Below are positions 17,571 to 25,703 of a DNA stretch of 64,000 bases, piece by piece (the first letter of the stretch is position 1; every line of letters begins with the position of its first letter). Made by a program: the position numbers and the translations under genes. Location: positions 1-64,000 of the forward strand of contig NZ_JAESDH010000010.1 of assembly GCF_019249295.1 (NCBI RefSeq), written 5' to 3'. Origin of the DNA: Alteromonas antoniana. GTDB taxonomy: Bacteria; Pseudomonadota; Gammaproteobacteria; Enterobacterales; Alteromonadaceae. Below the pieces are notes generated by a model that was not told where the DNA came from, ran no database searches, and worked only from the letters and a program-made list of their open reading frames with translations.

Positions 17571-17589
17571 AAGGGCCGTTACGGCCCTT
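17571..17589. terminator. bidirectional hairpin between gmhB and the yejM-like gene
   Basis: AAGGGCCG and CGGCCCTT pair around a 3-base loop. A-rich sequence lies on the left, so it best serves the minus-strand yejM-like transcript, and it also sits 12 bases after the gmhB stop. Confidence 0.7.
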
Positions 17590-17593
17590 ATCG

Positions 17594-19117
17594 TTAGTTC
17601 TGCTGTGAGAAGCGCGTCAGGTGCTTTATCGCCTGACTTAACAAATCAACATTCAAGGTATCGTTACTGCGCTTATTGTCGGTGGTATTGGTGATCTCAT
17701 AACTGCCATTACTCAACACCTCCGTGCGCTGAAGATTATGTACCACCACAATGCGCTCGCCAGACGTGCTGACCAGCCAGTTACGCTTTGCATCCAGCAG
17801 GTTCTGCCCGGTAGAGTAGAAATTGGCAGGAGCCTGACACCCAAGCGCATTTAAGATTGTGGGAGCCAGATCTTCAGTGCTTGCGATCGTCGTGTTCACA
17901 TCCAGTGTGGTGTACAAGGTACCCTTTGCATTCGCGCTGTCAGCGCTATAGCCGGTGGCAATGATTACATCACCGCGTTCGAACAACGACGGTTCAAGAT
18001 AGCTCTGCATTTTGGCTGCAGGTAAAAATGCGATATGTAAGCCATCATGCTCATTGCTCAACGGCTGACGGTAATTATCAAGAAACTGTGTCGGCAGGGT
18101 GTCGTCGATGTGTATTGATACCGGCATGCCTAAACCCACCGGTAACGCCAGCAGCACTGGCTTTTTACCCTCGAGGCTTTCCTGGTAGATCTCTGGGACA
18201 CCAAACAGTGACGTCATAATTAACGCGTCCAGTGAAGATGCTGTAGTGAAATAATTTTCCACTTTTTGCATGGCGAAGGTATCCAGTCCTGCCAGCGGTT
18301 GTGAGTCTGTCTGCACAATTACAGTCAGGTTGCGGCTGCTATCGATGGAGCAATACACCGGCTCGGTGGGATAGGTGATATTGTGAATGTCAGGATCGAA
18401 CTGTAACTGTTTGCGCTCTTCATAGGCCTGCAGGTCCAGCAAACCATAACGGGACATGGTGGTTTTCGCTGTTGCAGGGTAAGACAGCGGAAACATATTG
18501 TCCTGTTTGATAATTGGCTGGTACAGCTGAGCATCTGCCCACACATGCACCGCATGACTGCTGACAAAGCACACGACAAAGAAACTGGTGACCGGTATGC
18601 CGATTTTGTAGTGAACCAGACGTTCAATACGTTGCCAGATGGCATTGGCGAGAATGAGCTGGAACCCCAGCCACACGACGAATAACATTAACAGAAAGCC
18701 CCATTCCTGCCAGCCAAAATGGCTGGCCTGGGTTTGTGCTTCTGTGCGCAGCAAGTCTGCAGAGTTACCGCTGATATGAAAGCCAGTTCGGTTATAAAGC
18801 AGTGCGTCGAAGGCGAGCAACGCCAGCCCGATAGCAGCTATCGCAGAGGCTGACGCTTTGATAACGTTAGCATTACTGACCAGATAGCACAGTGGAAGGA
18901 CAAAAATTACAAAACCAAAAAAGGTCATAAAACCAATATGACCGAACCAGTTTGCAAACAGGTAGACCGAGCCGATAAACGTACCGGGCAGGGGTGATGA
19001 AAAGACAAAAACCGAGGCAATAATGATAGCGATAGCGATATTCGCCAGAGCAAACCAGTGTCCCCAGTTCACCAGCTTCGTCACGCGTTGACGGCGCGGA
19101 GATTCGGCTAAAATCAT
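17594..19117 (-). CDS. YejM/LapC/PbgA-like inner-membrane protein with shortened sulfatase-like domain
   Basis: A 507-residue protein with five predicted transmembrane helices (about residues 17-235; WGHWFALANIAIAI matches the DUF3413 start of E. coli YejM) and a periplasmic region. YejM/LapC controls LPS synthesis by restraining LapB and thus LpxC turnover. The linker SYPATAKTTMSRYGLLDLQA and the C-terminal block (EDLAPTILNALG, STGQNLLDAKRNW) align with YejM. The sulfatase-like core is about 80 residues shorter than in E. coli (586 total), and the segment corresponding to ITVDGLN reads IVQTDSQ. A working hydrolase is therefore unlikely; the protein should act as a sensor or binding protein, as YejM is thought to do. 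It forms a unit with yejL (10-base gap). Confidence 0.85.
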   Translation of the reverse strand: MILAESPRRQRVTKLVNWGHWFALANIAIAIIIASVFVFSSPLPGTFIGSVYLFANWFGHIGFMTFFGFVIFVLPLCYLVSNANVIKASASAIAAIGLALLAFDALLYNRTGFHISGNSADLLRTEAQTQASHFGWQEWGFLLMLFVVWLGFQLILANAIWQRIERLVHYKIGIPVTSFFVVCFVSSHAVHVWADAQLYQPIIKQDNMFPLSYPATAKTTMSRYGLLDLQAYEERKQLQFDPDIHNITYPTEPVYCSIDSSRNLTVIVQTDSQPLAGLDTFAMQKVENYFTTASSLDALIMTSLFGVPEIYQESLEGKKPVLLALPVGLGMPVSIHIDDTLPTQFLDNYRQPLSNEHDGLHIAFLPAAKMQSYLEPSLFERGDVIIATGYSADSANAKGTLYTTLDVNTTIASTEDLAPTILNALGCQAPANFYSTGQNLLDAKRNWLVSTSGERIVVVHNLQRTEVLSNGSYEITNTTDNKRSNDTLNVDLLSQAIKHLTRFSQQN

Positions 19118-19127
19118 AGGTTATCGC

Positions 19128-19343
19128 TTACCCTTTAACGCTTTTCTTCAGAACGTCGGCAAATTGATTTACCATCGCTTCCCGGTTTTCCGGTGCTACC
19201 TGTGTATTAAATATATGGGTGACGACATTGCCCAGCACCATCAGAGACAAGTCTCTGTTTGCCTGATTTTCTTCCAGTGTCATGATCACTTTATTCATTA
19301 GCGCTTCGAAATCTGCATCGGTGTAACGGCTTTTCTGGGGCAT
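19128..19343 (-). CDS. yejL: YejL-family small protein (DUF1414)
   Basis: A 71-residue protein matching E. coli YejL (75 residues): it starts MPQKSRYTDADFEAL and contains the conserved DLSLMVLGNVVTHIFNT block. The function is unknown; in enterobacteria it also lies between yejK and yejM. The start at 19343 is preceded on the minus strand by AGAGGCG; the longer frame to 19451 adds 36 residues without family support. It is divergent from yejK and lies 10 bases before the yejM-like gene. Confidence 0.92.
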   Translation of the reverse strand: MPQKSRYTDADFEALMNKVIMTLEENQANRDLSLMVLGNVVTHIFNTQVAPENREAMVNQFADVLKKSVKG

Positions 19344-19491
19344 TAGCACGCCTCTTTTAGAGTTTTCTTTAATAAAAAGAATGGATTTAAAAATAAAATG
19401 ATTATAATCGTTGTTTGAGTGATAACAATCATTCATTCTAAAATCCCGCAATTCCCCAGCTAATTCTTAACGACAGGACACCACATTACCT

Positions 19492-20568
19492 ATGAGTGCA
19501 CTGATTCATCATTTTGTTGTTCATCGTCTGGTTCTTAACCAGGATGATAAAATTGAAGCGATCCCCCGCAATAGCTGTTTAACGGTGACGCCTGAAATTG
19601 AACAGCTGGCGCATCAGATAAATCACAGCTTTAACGGCAAGCCCGGAAAAGGGGTAGGCCATTTTGTCGACAGTGCGCCGGCAGACAGTGATAACGCCGA
19701 ACCTGCCGATGTCAGTGAGTTTGCTCAGGGACTATCAGCATACTGGAAACAGCGCAACGAAGGCGATGGCGACCTGGAATCGACGTTCCATGCCTTTTCC
19801 CTGTCCGCAGCTTCCCGACTGGTAAAAGCCCTGGCTGATACCGGCACCGTAGAAACCGGGTTTCTCATCTTTTGTCAGTATGAGTATCTGGCCACACAAT
19901 ATCTGATGGTGGCGCTGTTAAATACCCGTGCGCACGTAGAAGTGAATCAGGAACTGGAATTGTCTTCTCGCGAGCATCTGGATTTAGCTCGTATGCAGTT
20001 AGCCGTACGTATTGATTTAACGCAATGGTCGGTGCAGCCAGAGCAGCAACGCTATATCAGCTTTATTAAAGGGCGTATGGGTCGCAAGGTCTCTGACTTT
20101 TTCATGCAGTTTATCGGGTGTGAAGAGCTGGTTGATGTGAAACAGCAAAACAAACACCTGATTTCATCTGTAGATGCCTATCTGGCGAGTGAGTCTCTTG
20201 ATCCGCAAGAGCAGCATCAACACAGGGAAGAAGTAAAAAGTTATTTCAAGGAGAAGATTGATAGCGGTGAAAGTCTGTCGGTAAAAGAGCTATCCGGTCG
20301 TTTACCAGCAGATGAAAGCTCTCAGTCAGATTTCGCAAAATTTACGGAGTCGCTGGAAACGCCACTGGAAAAAGAGATCCAGCCGGATCCGGCGGCGCTG
20401 AAGCAACTGGCCAAATTTACCGGTCAGGGTGGCGGAATATCGGTGAGCTTCGAGCGTAAGTTAATGGGGGAGCGGGTGTTTTATGACCCGGCAACCGATA
20501 CGCTGACGATCCGCGGAATACCGCCAAATTTAAAAGATCAGTTAAAACGACAGTCAGGTATGGACTAA
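19492..20568 (+). CDS. yejK: nucleoid-associated protein NdpA/YejK
   Basis: A 358-residue nucleoid-associated protein of the NdpA family (E. coli YejK, 335 residues). Conserved blocks include GFLIFCQYEYLATQYLMVAL, the VRIDLTQW and FIKGRMGRKVSDFF segments, and the C-terminal GERVFYDPATDTLTIRGIPP. The N-terminal third carries an insertion (about residues 55-80, acidic) relative to E. coli, explaining the extra length. It is divergently transcribed from yejL-yejM, and that synteny supports the call. It binds DNA without clear sequence specificity; its physiological role is not well defined. Confidence 0.93.
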   Translation: MSALIHHFVVHRLVLNQDDKIEAIPRNSCLTVTPEIEQLAHQINHSFNGKPGKGVGHFVDSAPADSDNAEPADVSEFAQGLSAYWKQRNEGDGDLESTFHAFSLSAASRLVKALADTGTVETGFLIFCQYEYLATQYLMVALLNTRAHVEVNQELELSSREHLDLARMQLAVRIDLTQWSVQPEQQRYISFIKGRMGRKVSDFFMQFIGCEELVDVKQQNKHLISSVDAYLASESLDPQEQHQHREEVKSYFKEKIDSGESLSVKELSGRLPADESSQSDFAKFTESLETPLEKEIQPDPAALKQLAKFTGQGGGISVSFERKLMGERVFYDPATDTLTIRGIPPNLKDQLKRQSGMD

Positions 20569-20630
20569 TTACCTGTAACTCCGTTTTTTCCGCCGTATAA
20601 TAGCGGCAACAAATTCACGATTAGGGTGTT

Positions 20631-21506
20631 ATGCAATTATTTGTTAATGACCTTACTGTTATGGATTTCTCTTACCTCTGTCCTAAGCGCGGCATGGTGG
20701 GAGAAAGCTGGATTGTCGATGTGGTACTCGACGGTGACCTGAATGAAGAAAGTATGGTTCAGGACTTCGGTAAGGTGAAAAAGAACTTAAAACGATTGAT
20801 TGACGACTATGTCGATCACAAGCTGCTCGTGCCTGCTGAGCATGCCAACGCTATGATCCGACACGATGATGATGGCGATCAGGTTGAGGTGCAGTTTTGT
20901 TGTGAAGACGCACGTCAAATCATGCTGTACTGTCCATCTGATGCGTATGCTTTTATTTATTCTGATGAAGTGAATATGGCAAGCGTGGGTGAATATCTAC
21001 GGGAAGTTATTGCCACACATCTGCCTGACAATGTTGATGATATTGCACTGCATTTACGCACGGAAGTCATCACCACGCCGTACTACCACTATACGCACGG
21101 CCTGAAAAAGCACGATGGAAACTGCCAACGGATTGCGCACGGCCACCGTTCACGAATTGATATATTTGTTGATGGAGAGGCTTCTCAGGCGAGTCAGGCA
21201 TACTGGGCAGAGCGCTGGGCAGATATCTACATTGCGACGCAGGAAGATGCCATTGCTTATTCCGATCGTAAGATCACGGGCACGGTGGACAATCCGGAAG
21301 ATTATCTGTGTTTTGCTTATGAAGCGAACCAGGGATATTTTGAAATTATGCTACCTGCAGCTAACTGTGAAGTGATTGATACAGACTCGACAGTCGAATG
21401 CCTGGCGCAATTTCTGCTAACGGAGCAGCAACAGCGCTACCCAGGTAAAGCTAATAAAGTAGTGGCTTATGAAGGTGTGGGTAAAGGCGCAATGGTGACC
21501 GGATAA
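20631..21506 (+). CDS. double-domain 6-pyruvoyl-tetrahydropterin synthase/QueD-like protein
   Basis: A 291-residue protein with two T-fold (PTPS/QueD) halves. The second half carries the zinc/active-site signature NCQRIAHGHRSRIDI, whose Cys and His-x-His are the catalytic Cys and metal ligands of 6-carboxytetrahydropterin synthase. The first half (FVNDLTVMDFSYLCP) appears degenerate, lacking the first His at the expected place. Likely roles are queuosine-pathway 6-carboxy-tetrahydropterin synthesis or a related pterin reaction. No other que genes are here. The stop codon is followed directly by the ATG of the M23 peptidase gene, so the two are cotranscribed. Confidence 0.85.
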   Translation: MQLFVNDLTVMDFSYLCPKRGMVGESWIVDVVLDGDLNEESMVQDFGKVKKNLKRLIDDYVDHKLLVPAEHANAMIRHDDDGDQVEVQFCCEDARQIMLYCPSDAYAFIYSDEVNMASVGEYLREVIATHLPDNVDDIALHLRTEVITTPYYHYTHGLKKHDGNCQRIAHGHRSRIDIFVDGEASQASQAYWAERWADIYIATQEDAIAYSDRKITGTVDNPEDYLCFAYEANQGYFEIMLPAANCEVIDTDSTVECLAQFLLTEQQQRYPGKANKVVAYEGVGKGAMVTG

Positions 21507-22343
21507 ATGAAATTGTCTGTACTGAGCGCCCCGATAGCCACAATGGCGCTGCTTTTTGGTTTATTGTTGTTACCTTCGGTGGATGCTGCAGATCCATCGC
21601 TGGTGATCAATGGCAAACTCACTCAGGGGAGCCTGATCCGGGGGCAAGTGCCAAAAGGCAGTGAGGTTCGCCTAAATGGCCAGAAACTCACAGTTAACCG
21701 GCAGGGGAAGTTTGTGATGGGCTTTGAGCGCGAGGCCGAAACGAGTCACACCCTGACCATCGTGACCCCGGATGGGGAAACACATACCCGCACGCTGAAT
21801 ATCAGTAAGCGCGATTATGATATTCAGCGCATCGATGGCCTGGATCAGAATATGGTATCGCCACCTAAAGCGGTACTTGAGCGTATTCGTAATGACAGTG
21901 CCAGAGTAGCCAGAGCGCGCAGTGGCACGCGGAATTACGATGCTGTGTTTACGCGTTTCTCATGGCCTGCAGAAGGGCCAATTACCGGTGTTTACGGTAG
22001 TCAGCGTATTTTGAATGGTGAGCCTAAACGCCCACATTACGGGGTAGATGTAGGTGGGCCTGTTGGCACTCCGATTGTTGCACCGACAAGCGGCATTGTG
22101 ACGCTGGCAGAGGATTTGTATTATTCTGGCAATACGGTGATCCTTGATCACGGTATGGGCGTCTTTTCTACCTTTCTGCATCTGGATACGATGACGGTAA
22201 CCGTGGGTGATAAGCTGGAAAAAGGGGAGCAATTGGGAACCCTTGGCGCGACAGGCAGAGCTACCGGCCCGCATCTGGACTGGCGACTCAATTTAGGTCC
22301 GATGCGTCTTGATCCCCAATTACTGGTTACTGACGGTGAATAA
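21507..22343 (+). CDS. exported M23-family (LytM) peptidase
   Basis: A 278-residue protein with a Sec signal peptide (about residues 1-27, cleavage after VDA), an N-terminal beta-rich domain and a C-terminal LytM domain (about 150-275). It is expected to cut peptidoglycan cross-links or side peptides in the periplasm. Zinc ligands His177 and Asp181 (HYGVD) and His225 (FLHLD) are present. The usual HxH motif reads His256-Leu-Asp258 (GPHLDWRL), so the second His is replaced by Asp. I have seen this form in other gammaproteobacterial M23 proteins, so it need not be inactive. The ATG immediately follows the TAA of the pterin synthase gene. The gene converges with the M61 peptidase gene, and a hairpin spans both stop codons. 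Confidence 0.9.
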   Translation: MKLSVLSAPIATMALLFGLLLLPSVDAADPSLVINGKLTQGSLIRGQVPKGSEVRLNGQKLTVNRQGKFVMGFEREAETSHTLTIVTPDGETHTRTLNISKRDYDIQRIDGLDQNMVSPPKAVLERIRNDSARVARARSGTRNYDAVFTRFSWPAEGPITGVYGSQRILNGEPKRPHYGVDVGGPVGTPIVAPTSGIVTLAEDLYYSGNTVILDHGMGVFSTFLHLDTMTVTVGDKLEKGEQLGTLGATGRATGPHLDWRLNLGPMRLDPQLLVTDGE

Positions 22344-22355
22344 AACCGTCAGTAA
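22327..22355. terminator. hairpin spanning both convergent stop codons
   Basis: TTACTGACGGT and ACCGTCAGTAA are perfectly complementary (11 bp) around the 7-base loop GAATAAA. The left arm is inside the M23 coding end and the right arm inside the last codons of the M61 gene. Both transcripts can form the hairpin. No clear U run follows. Confidence 0.6.
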
Positions 22356-24145
22356 TCGACTTGCAGCCAGTTCAACAGTTTTTGTTTGTCATTAATTTCC
22401 AGGTAGCAGACTTCTTCTGCGGCAGGCCTGACTGGCATAGTCATCGTCAGGGTGCGACCTTCACGTATGACCAATAACTCAAGCGTATCCTCATTGCTGT
22501 TATCCAGCAGACGCTGAAGCAATGGCGGGGTTACGACATAACCATTTACCGCAATCAGCTTGTCGTTAACCTGCAAACCAGCCTCACAAGCGGGCGTTTT
22601 TTCACGCACTACCTGTATAAGCACACCGGTCTCAAGTGCTTTGGTTACCGCGCCAAAAGCGCGGTGCAGGCGCTTGGGTGAACGCGCAATGCCACCTTTA
22701 TCGTCAGGCGCCGTTTTTACGCGGGTCTTGAGCGATACGCCGATATCGTTAAGCCAGGTCTGTAATGGCACATCTTCTACACCATACACGGTTTTATTCA
22801 AAAATAGCTGAATATCAATGTTGAAGTGCTTTTCAGTAATGCTGGCGATGACATCATTGGGCGTACCTTTGATATCACGCCCATAGTCGTTCCATAATAT
22901 CTGCATCACGTCGTCAAGATTGTACTGACCTTGTGACTCCTTTCGAAGCAGCAAATCCAGGCCCATGGCGATGATGCCGCCTTTTGTGTAATAACTGACG
23001 ATATGATTAGGTGCACTCGCGTCCTGTTTATAAAAACGGGTCCATGCATCAAAGCTGCTTTGCGCCGCAGATTGCTTGTAGCGGCCAGCATTAACCTGTA
23101 ATCGGCTTAGGTTTTGCGCCACAATGTCCAGATACTTCTCTGGTTCAATCAGGCCGGTTCTGGCAAGTGTAAGGTCATCATAGAAACTGGTAAATCCCTC
23201 ATAGATCCACAACTGCTCTGTGTAAGTTTCTGTTTGCAGATCCGGTTTTACCATGACATCGGGTTTAATGCGCTTGACGTGCCAGGTGTGGAACAGTTCA
23301 TGACTGCATAAGCTAAGAAACGTAATATAGCCGTCGGTTTTTTCTTCAGGTTCCTGTTGTAAAGGCAGATCAAAGCGCGGGTAGAGCAGGGCGGTAGAGC
23401 TGCGGTGTTCAAGACCGCCAAAGCCCGAATCGCTTAACAGCGTCATAAACACATAGCGTGACACGGGCTGTGGATCGCCAAACAGCGTCATGTGATGCTG
23501 GCACACAGGCACAAGGTCGCTTGCGATGCGGTCAATATCAATTGGCGTGTTGCCTGAGAAAAGCAATACAAACTGAACACCGTTGACATCAAATGACTTC
23601 AGCTGACAGCGTCCGATGAAAATTGGATGATCGATAAGCTCATCATAATTTTCGCAGAAAAAACGCATGCCATCTTCATTTTGCTGGCGGGCGGGCATAC
23701 TGGTCTCAATCTGCCAGTCAGCGTAACCGGGAAGCTGGTTAATTTGCAGTGAACAGGGAAGTGATTCTGCATTTTTTACCTGTAAAAAGACACTGGTGCC
23801 ATTACAAAACGCATACTCATCATTAATGTATGCTGAGCGTACCGACAAGTCATATGCATAAATGTCGTAGGTGATTGTGACAGGCGCGCCCCCCGTCTGC
23901 AGCAGCCAGGTTTGTTTGTCTGTTTTCGCCACATCCAAAAGCTTACCTTGATGGTCTTCTGCGCGCAGGCGGACAATATTCCGGGCAAAATCGCGGATCA
24001 TGTAACTGCCCGGGATCCAGGCTGGTAATGTCAGAGTCAGCGAGTCTGTAGTGTGAGCAGGAAGCGCAAGCGACACGCGGAAAAGATGCTCCTGAACGGA
24101 ATGAACATCCAGCGTATACTGCAGAACTGAATTATCTTGAAACAT
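22349..24145 (-). CDS. M61-family (glycyl aminopeptidase-like) metallopeptidase with PDZ domain
   Basis: A 598-residue protein of peptidase family M61. It has an N-terminal beta-sandwich (about residues 1-170), a thermolysin-like catalytic domain with zinc motif His282-Glu283-x-x-His286 (SHELFHTWHVKRIKP) and a C-terminal PDZ domain (about 495-585). GSYMIRDFARNI and FGGLEHRSS are further family blocks. No signal peptide is seen, so it is probably cytoplasmic. The start at 24145 (MFQDNSVLQYTLDVH) fits the family; the frame is open upstream to 24292, adding 49 residues that overlap the promoter region of the divergent PilZ gene. It probably trims peptides from the N-terminus; substrate is unknown. 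Confidence 0.9.
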   Translation of the reverse strand: MFQDNSVLQYTLDVHSVQEHLFRVSLALPAHTTDSLTLTLPAWIPGSYMIRDFARNIVRLRAEDHQGKLLDVAKTDKQTWLLQTGGAPVTITYDIYAYDLSVRSAYINDEYAFCNGTSVFLQVKNAESLPCSLQINQLPGYADWQIETSMPARQQNEDGMRFFCENYDELIDHPIFIGRCQLKSFDVNGVQFVLLFSGNTPIDIDRIASDLVPVCQHHMTLFGDPQPVSRYVFMTLLSDSGFGGLEHRSSTALLYPRFDLPLQQEPEEKTDGYITFLSLCSHELFHTWHVKRIKPDVMVKPDLQTETYTEQLWIYEGFTSFYDDLTLARTGLIEPEKYLDIVAQNLSRLQVNAGRYKQSAAQSSFDAWTRFYKQDASAPNHIVSYYTKGGIIAMGLDLLLRKESQGQYNLDDVMQILWNDYGRDIKGTPNDVIASITEKHFNIDIQLFLNKTVYGVEDVPLQTWLNDIGVSLKTRVKTAPDDKGGIARSPKRLHRAFGAVTKALETGVLIQVVREKTPACEAGLQVNDKLIAVNGYVVTPPLLQRLLDNSNEDTLELLVIREGRTLTMTMPVRPAAEEVCYLEINDKQKLLNWLQVDY

Positions 24146-24307
24146 GGTGGATCCGATATTAGTAATGATGCTGATATGATGCCGCACACGGAAGTCTTTG
24201 TCAGCCCGGGATAAATTGGTTACATTGAGATGAGTTAAAAATAACCTGTCATGCTTCGTCGTATAGTATGCCGCAAAGACAGTGCTAAACAATAATTGCC
24301 AATAAAC

Positions 24308-24988
24308 ATGCCAAACAAAAATAAAGTAACGCTGAGCAGGGATGACATTCAGTCACTGAAAGATTTGGTGCCGGGCACGACAATTGATCTGCAAATTACC
24401 ACACCGACATCGCCCAAACGCGTCAAAACTTACTATGTAGGAATGGATATTCCAAATTGCATGATATTTCAGATGCCGACTACGGCTAAATGGACGTTTG
24501 TGAGGGATTTACTGCTGCCCGATAATTCTATTGTGGTGCGTTATATACTGGAAGGTGACACGGGTCAGGTAATAGCTTTCAGAGTGAAGGTGCTGAAGTT
24601 ACTGTCCCATCCAACCGGGCTACTGTTAACCACCTTCCCGTCAACGATTCAAACTCTGGGTTTACGTGCGGTAAAACGTGCTCAGCCGGGTATTGCGGTC
24701 GCTGTCGATGCCGAAGGCATTGAGTCTCTGAGTGATGTCACCGGAATCATCGTAGATGTATCAACGAATGGCTGTCGCATTGCGATGCCAGTAAAGCCGG
24801 ATTGGCCGGTATTAGCCAGTAATCAGCAGGTGAGCATTGGCTACAAGCTTGATGGCGAAAAGGTATTGATTAAAGGCCAGATAAAAAACAACAGTCTTGA
24901 ACAGGAATATGTCTACTATGGTATACAGTTTGACAAAGACCAGAAGTCAGTGGAAAAACTGCTGCAGCGGCATATTCTTATAGGATAG
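24308..24988 (+). CDS. PilZ-domain protein, YcgR-like
   Basis: A 226-residue protein with an N-terminal YcgR-like domain (about residues 10-105) and a C-terminal PilZ domain (about 110-220). The c-di-GMP-binding motif is present: Arg-x-x-x-Arg in RAVKRAQPG and the second element DVSTNGCRI. Proteins of this form bind c-di-GMP and slow or redirect flagellar motors or adjust surface structures. The diguanylate cyclase at 49291 shows that c-di-GMP is made in this cell. The start is either ATG 24308 or an in-frame TTG at 24296; I chose the ATG, although neither has a strong ribosome-binding site. It is monocistronic or coupled loosely with the next gene (50-base gap). Confidence 0.87.
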   Translation: MPNKNKVTLSRDDIQSLKDLVPGTTIDLQITTPTSPKRVKTYYVGMDIPNCMIFQMPTTAKWTFVRDLLLPDNSIVVRYILEGDTGQVIAFRVKVLKLLSHPTGLLLTTFPSTIQTLGLRAVKRAQPGIAVAVDAEGIESLSDVTGIIVDVSTNGCRIAMPVKPDWPVLASNQQVSIGYKLDGEKVLIKGQIKNNSLEQEYVYYGIQFDKDQKSVEKLLQRHILIG

Positions 24989-25038
24989 CGCGAAACGCTA
25001 CCAACAATAATAACAACACCACCTCAGAGGGGGAGACT

Positions 25039-25500
25039 ATGCGGGATATTGAACGATTACTCATGCGGTATGACGAGAGTCATCAAAACAAAACTAACGT
25101 GCTGATACACGCTATCGCAGTGCCGAGCATCTATTTTGTTACGCTGGGACTGCTCTGGGCGATCCCGGTTCCTGACTGGATTGCGCAGTTTGATGTCACC
25201 TGGGCGCATATTATCGCGGTACCGGTGCTTTACTATTATTTTCTGTTGTCAGGCCCTATTGGCGCAGCGATGACATTGCTTACTATAGCCTGTTTCGGCG
25301 GTGTCTATTTGCTCGAGGCTGCCGGCATTTCTGTCTGGCAGTTTTGTCTGGCGCTTTTTGTAATCATGTGGATTTTGCAATTTGTGGGACACAAAATTGA
25401 AGGGAAAAAACCGTCATTTCTGGAAGATCTTCGCTTTTTGCTGGTAGGCCCGGCATGGTGGTGGGTGCACTGGCTTAAACGTATGAAAATCGGCTATTAA
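25039..25500 (+). CDS. Mpo1-like (DUF962/YGL010w) membrane protein
   Basis: A 153-residue polytopic membrane protein with about four helices. Family features are the N-terminal His motif RYDESHQNKTNVLIHAIAVP and the C-terminal VGHKIEGKKPSFLEDLRFL with a further conserved His. The yeast homologue Mpo1 is an iron-dependent dioxygenase acting on 2-hydroxy fatty acids; that activity is not shown for most bacterial members. The start follows GAGGGGGAG. It is followed by 200 bases without a gene, then the LytS-type kinase gene. Confidence 0.88.
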   Translation: MRDIERLLMRYDESHQNKTNVLIHAIAVPSIYFVTLGLLWAIPVPDWIAQFDVTWAHIIAVPVLYYYFLLSGPIGAAMTLLTIACFGGVYLLEAAGISVWQFCLALFVIMWILQFVGHKIEGKKPSFLEDLRFLLVGPAWWWVHWLKRMKIGY

Positions 25501-25703
25501 TGTGTTATTTAGCATGTGAGTCTTTAGGGTTTAAAAGCAATGGCGTCTTTTAACAACGCTGAAAGACAGAGGCTTTTGTTTAGACAAATGCGATGGAAAG
25601 GCAGCCTGTGTGCGACCAGCCGACAGAGAGTTACGACTAAGTCCGGTCAGCCTGTTGCTCACATGCGTATAATGTTTTTATCATTCAAATAACCGGTAGT
25701 CGT

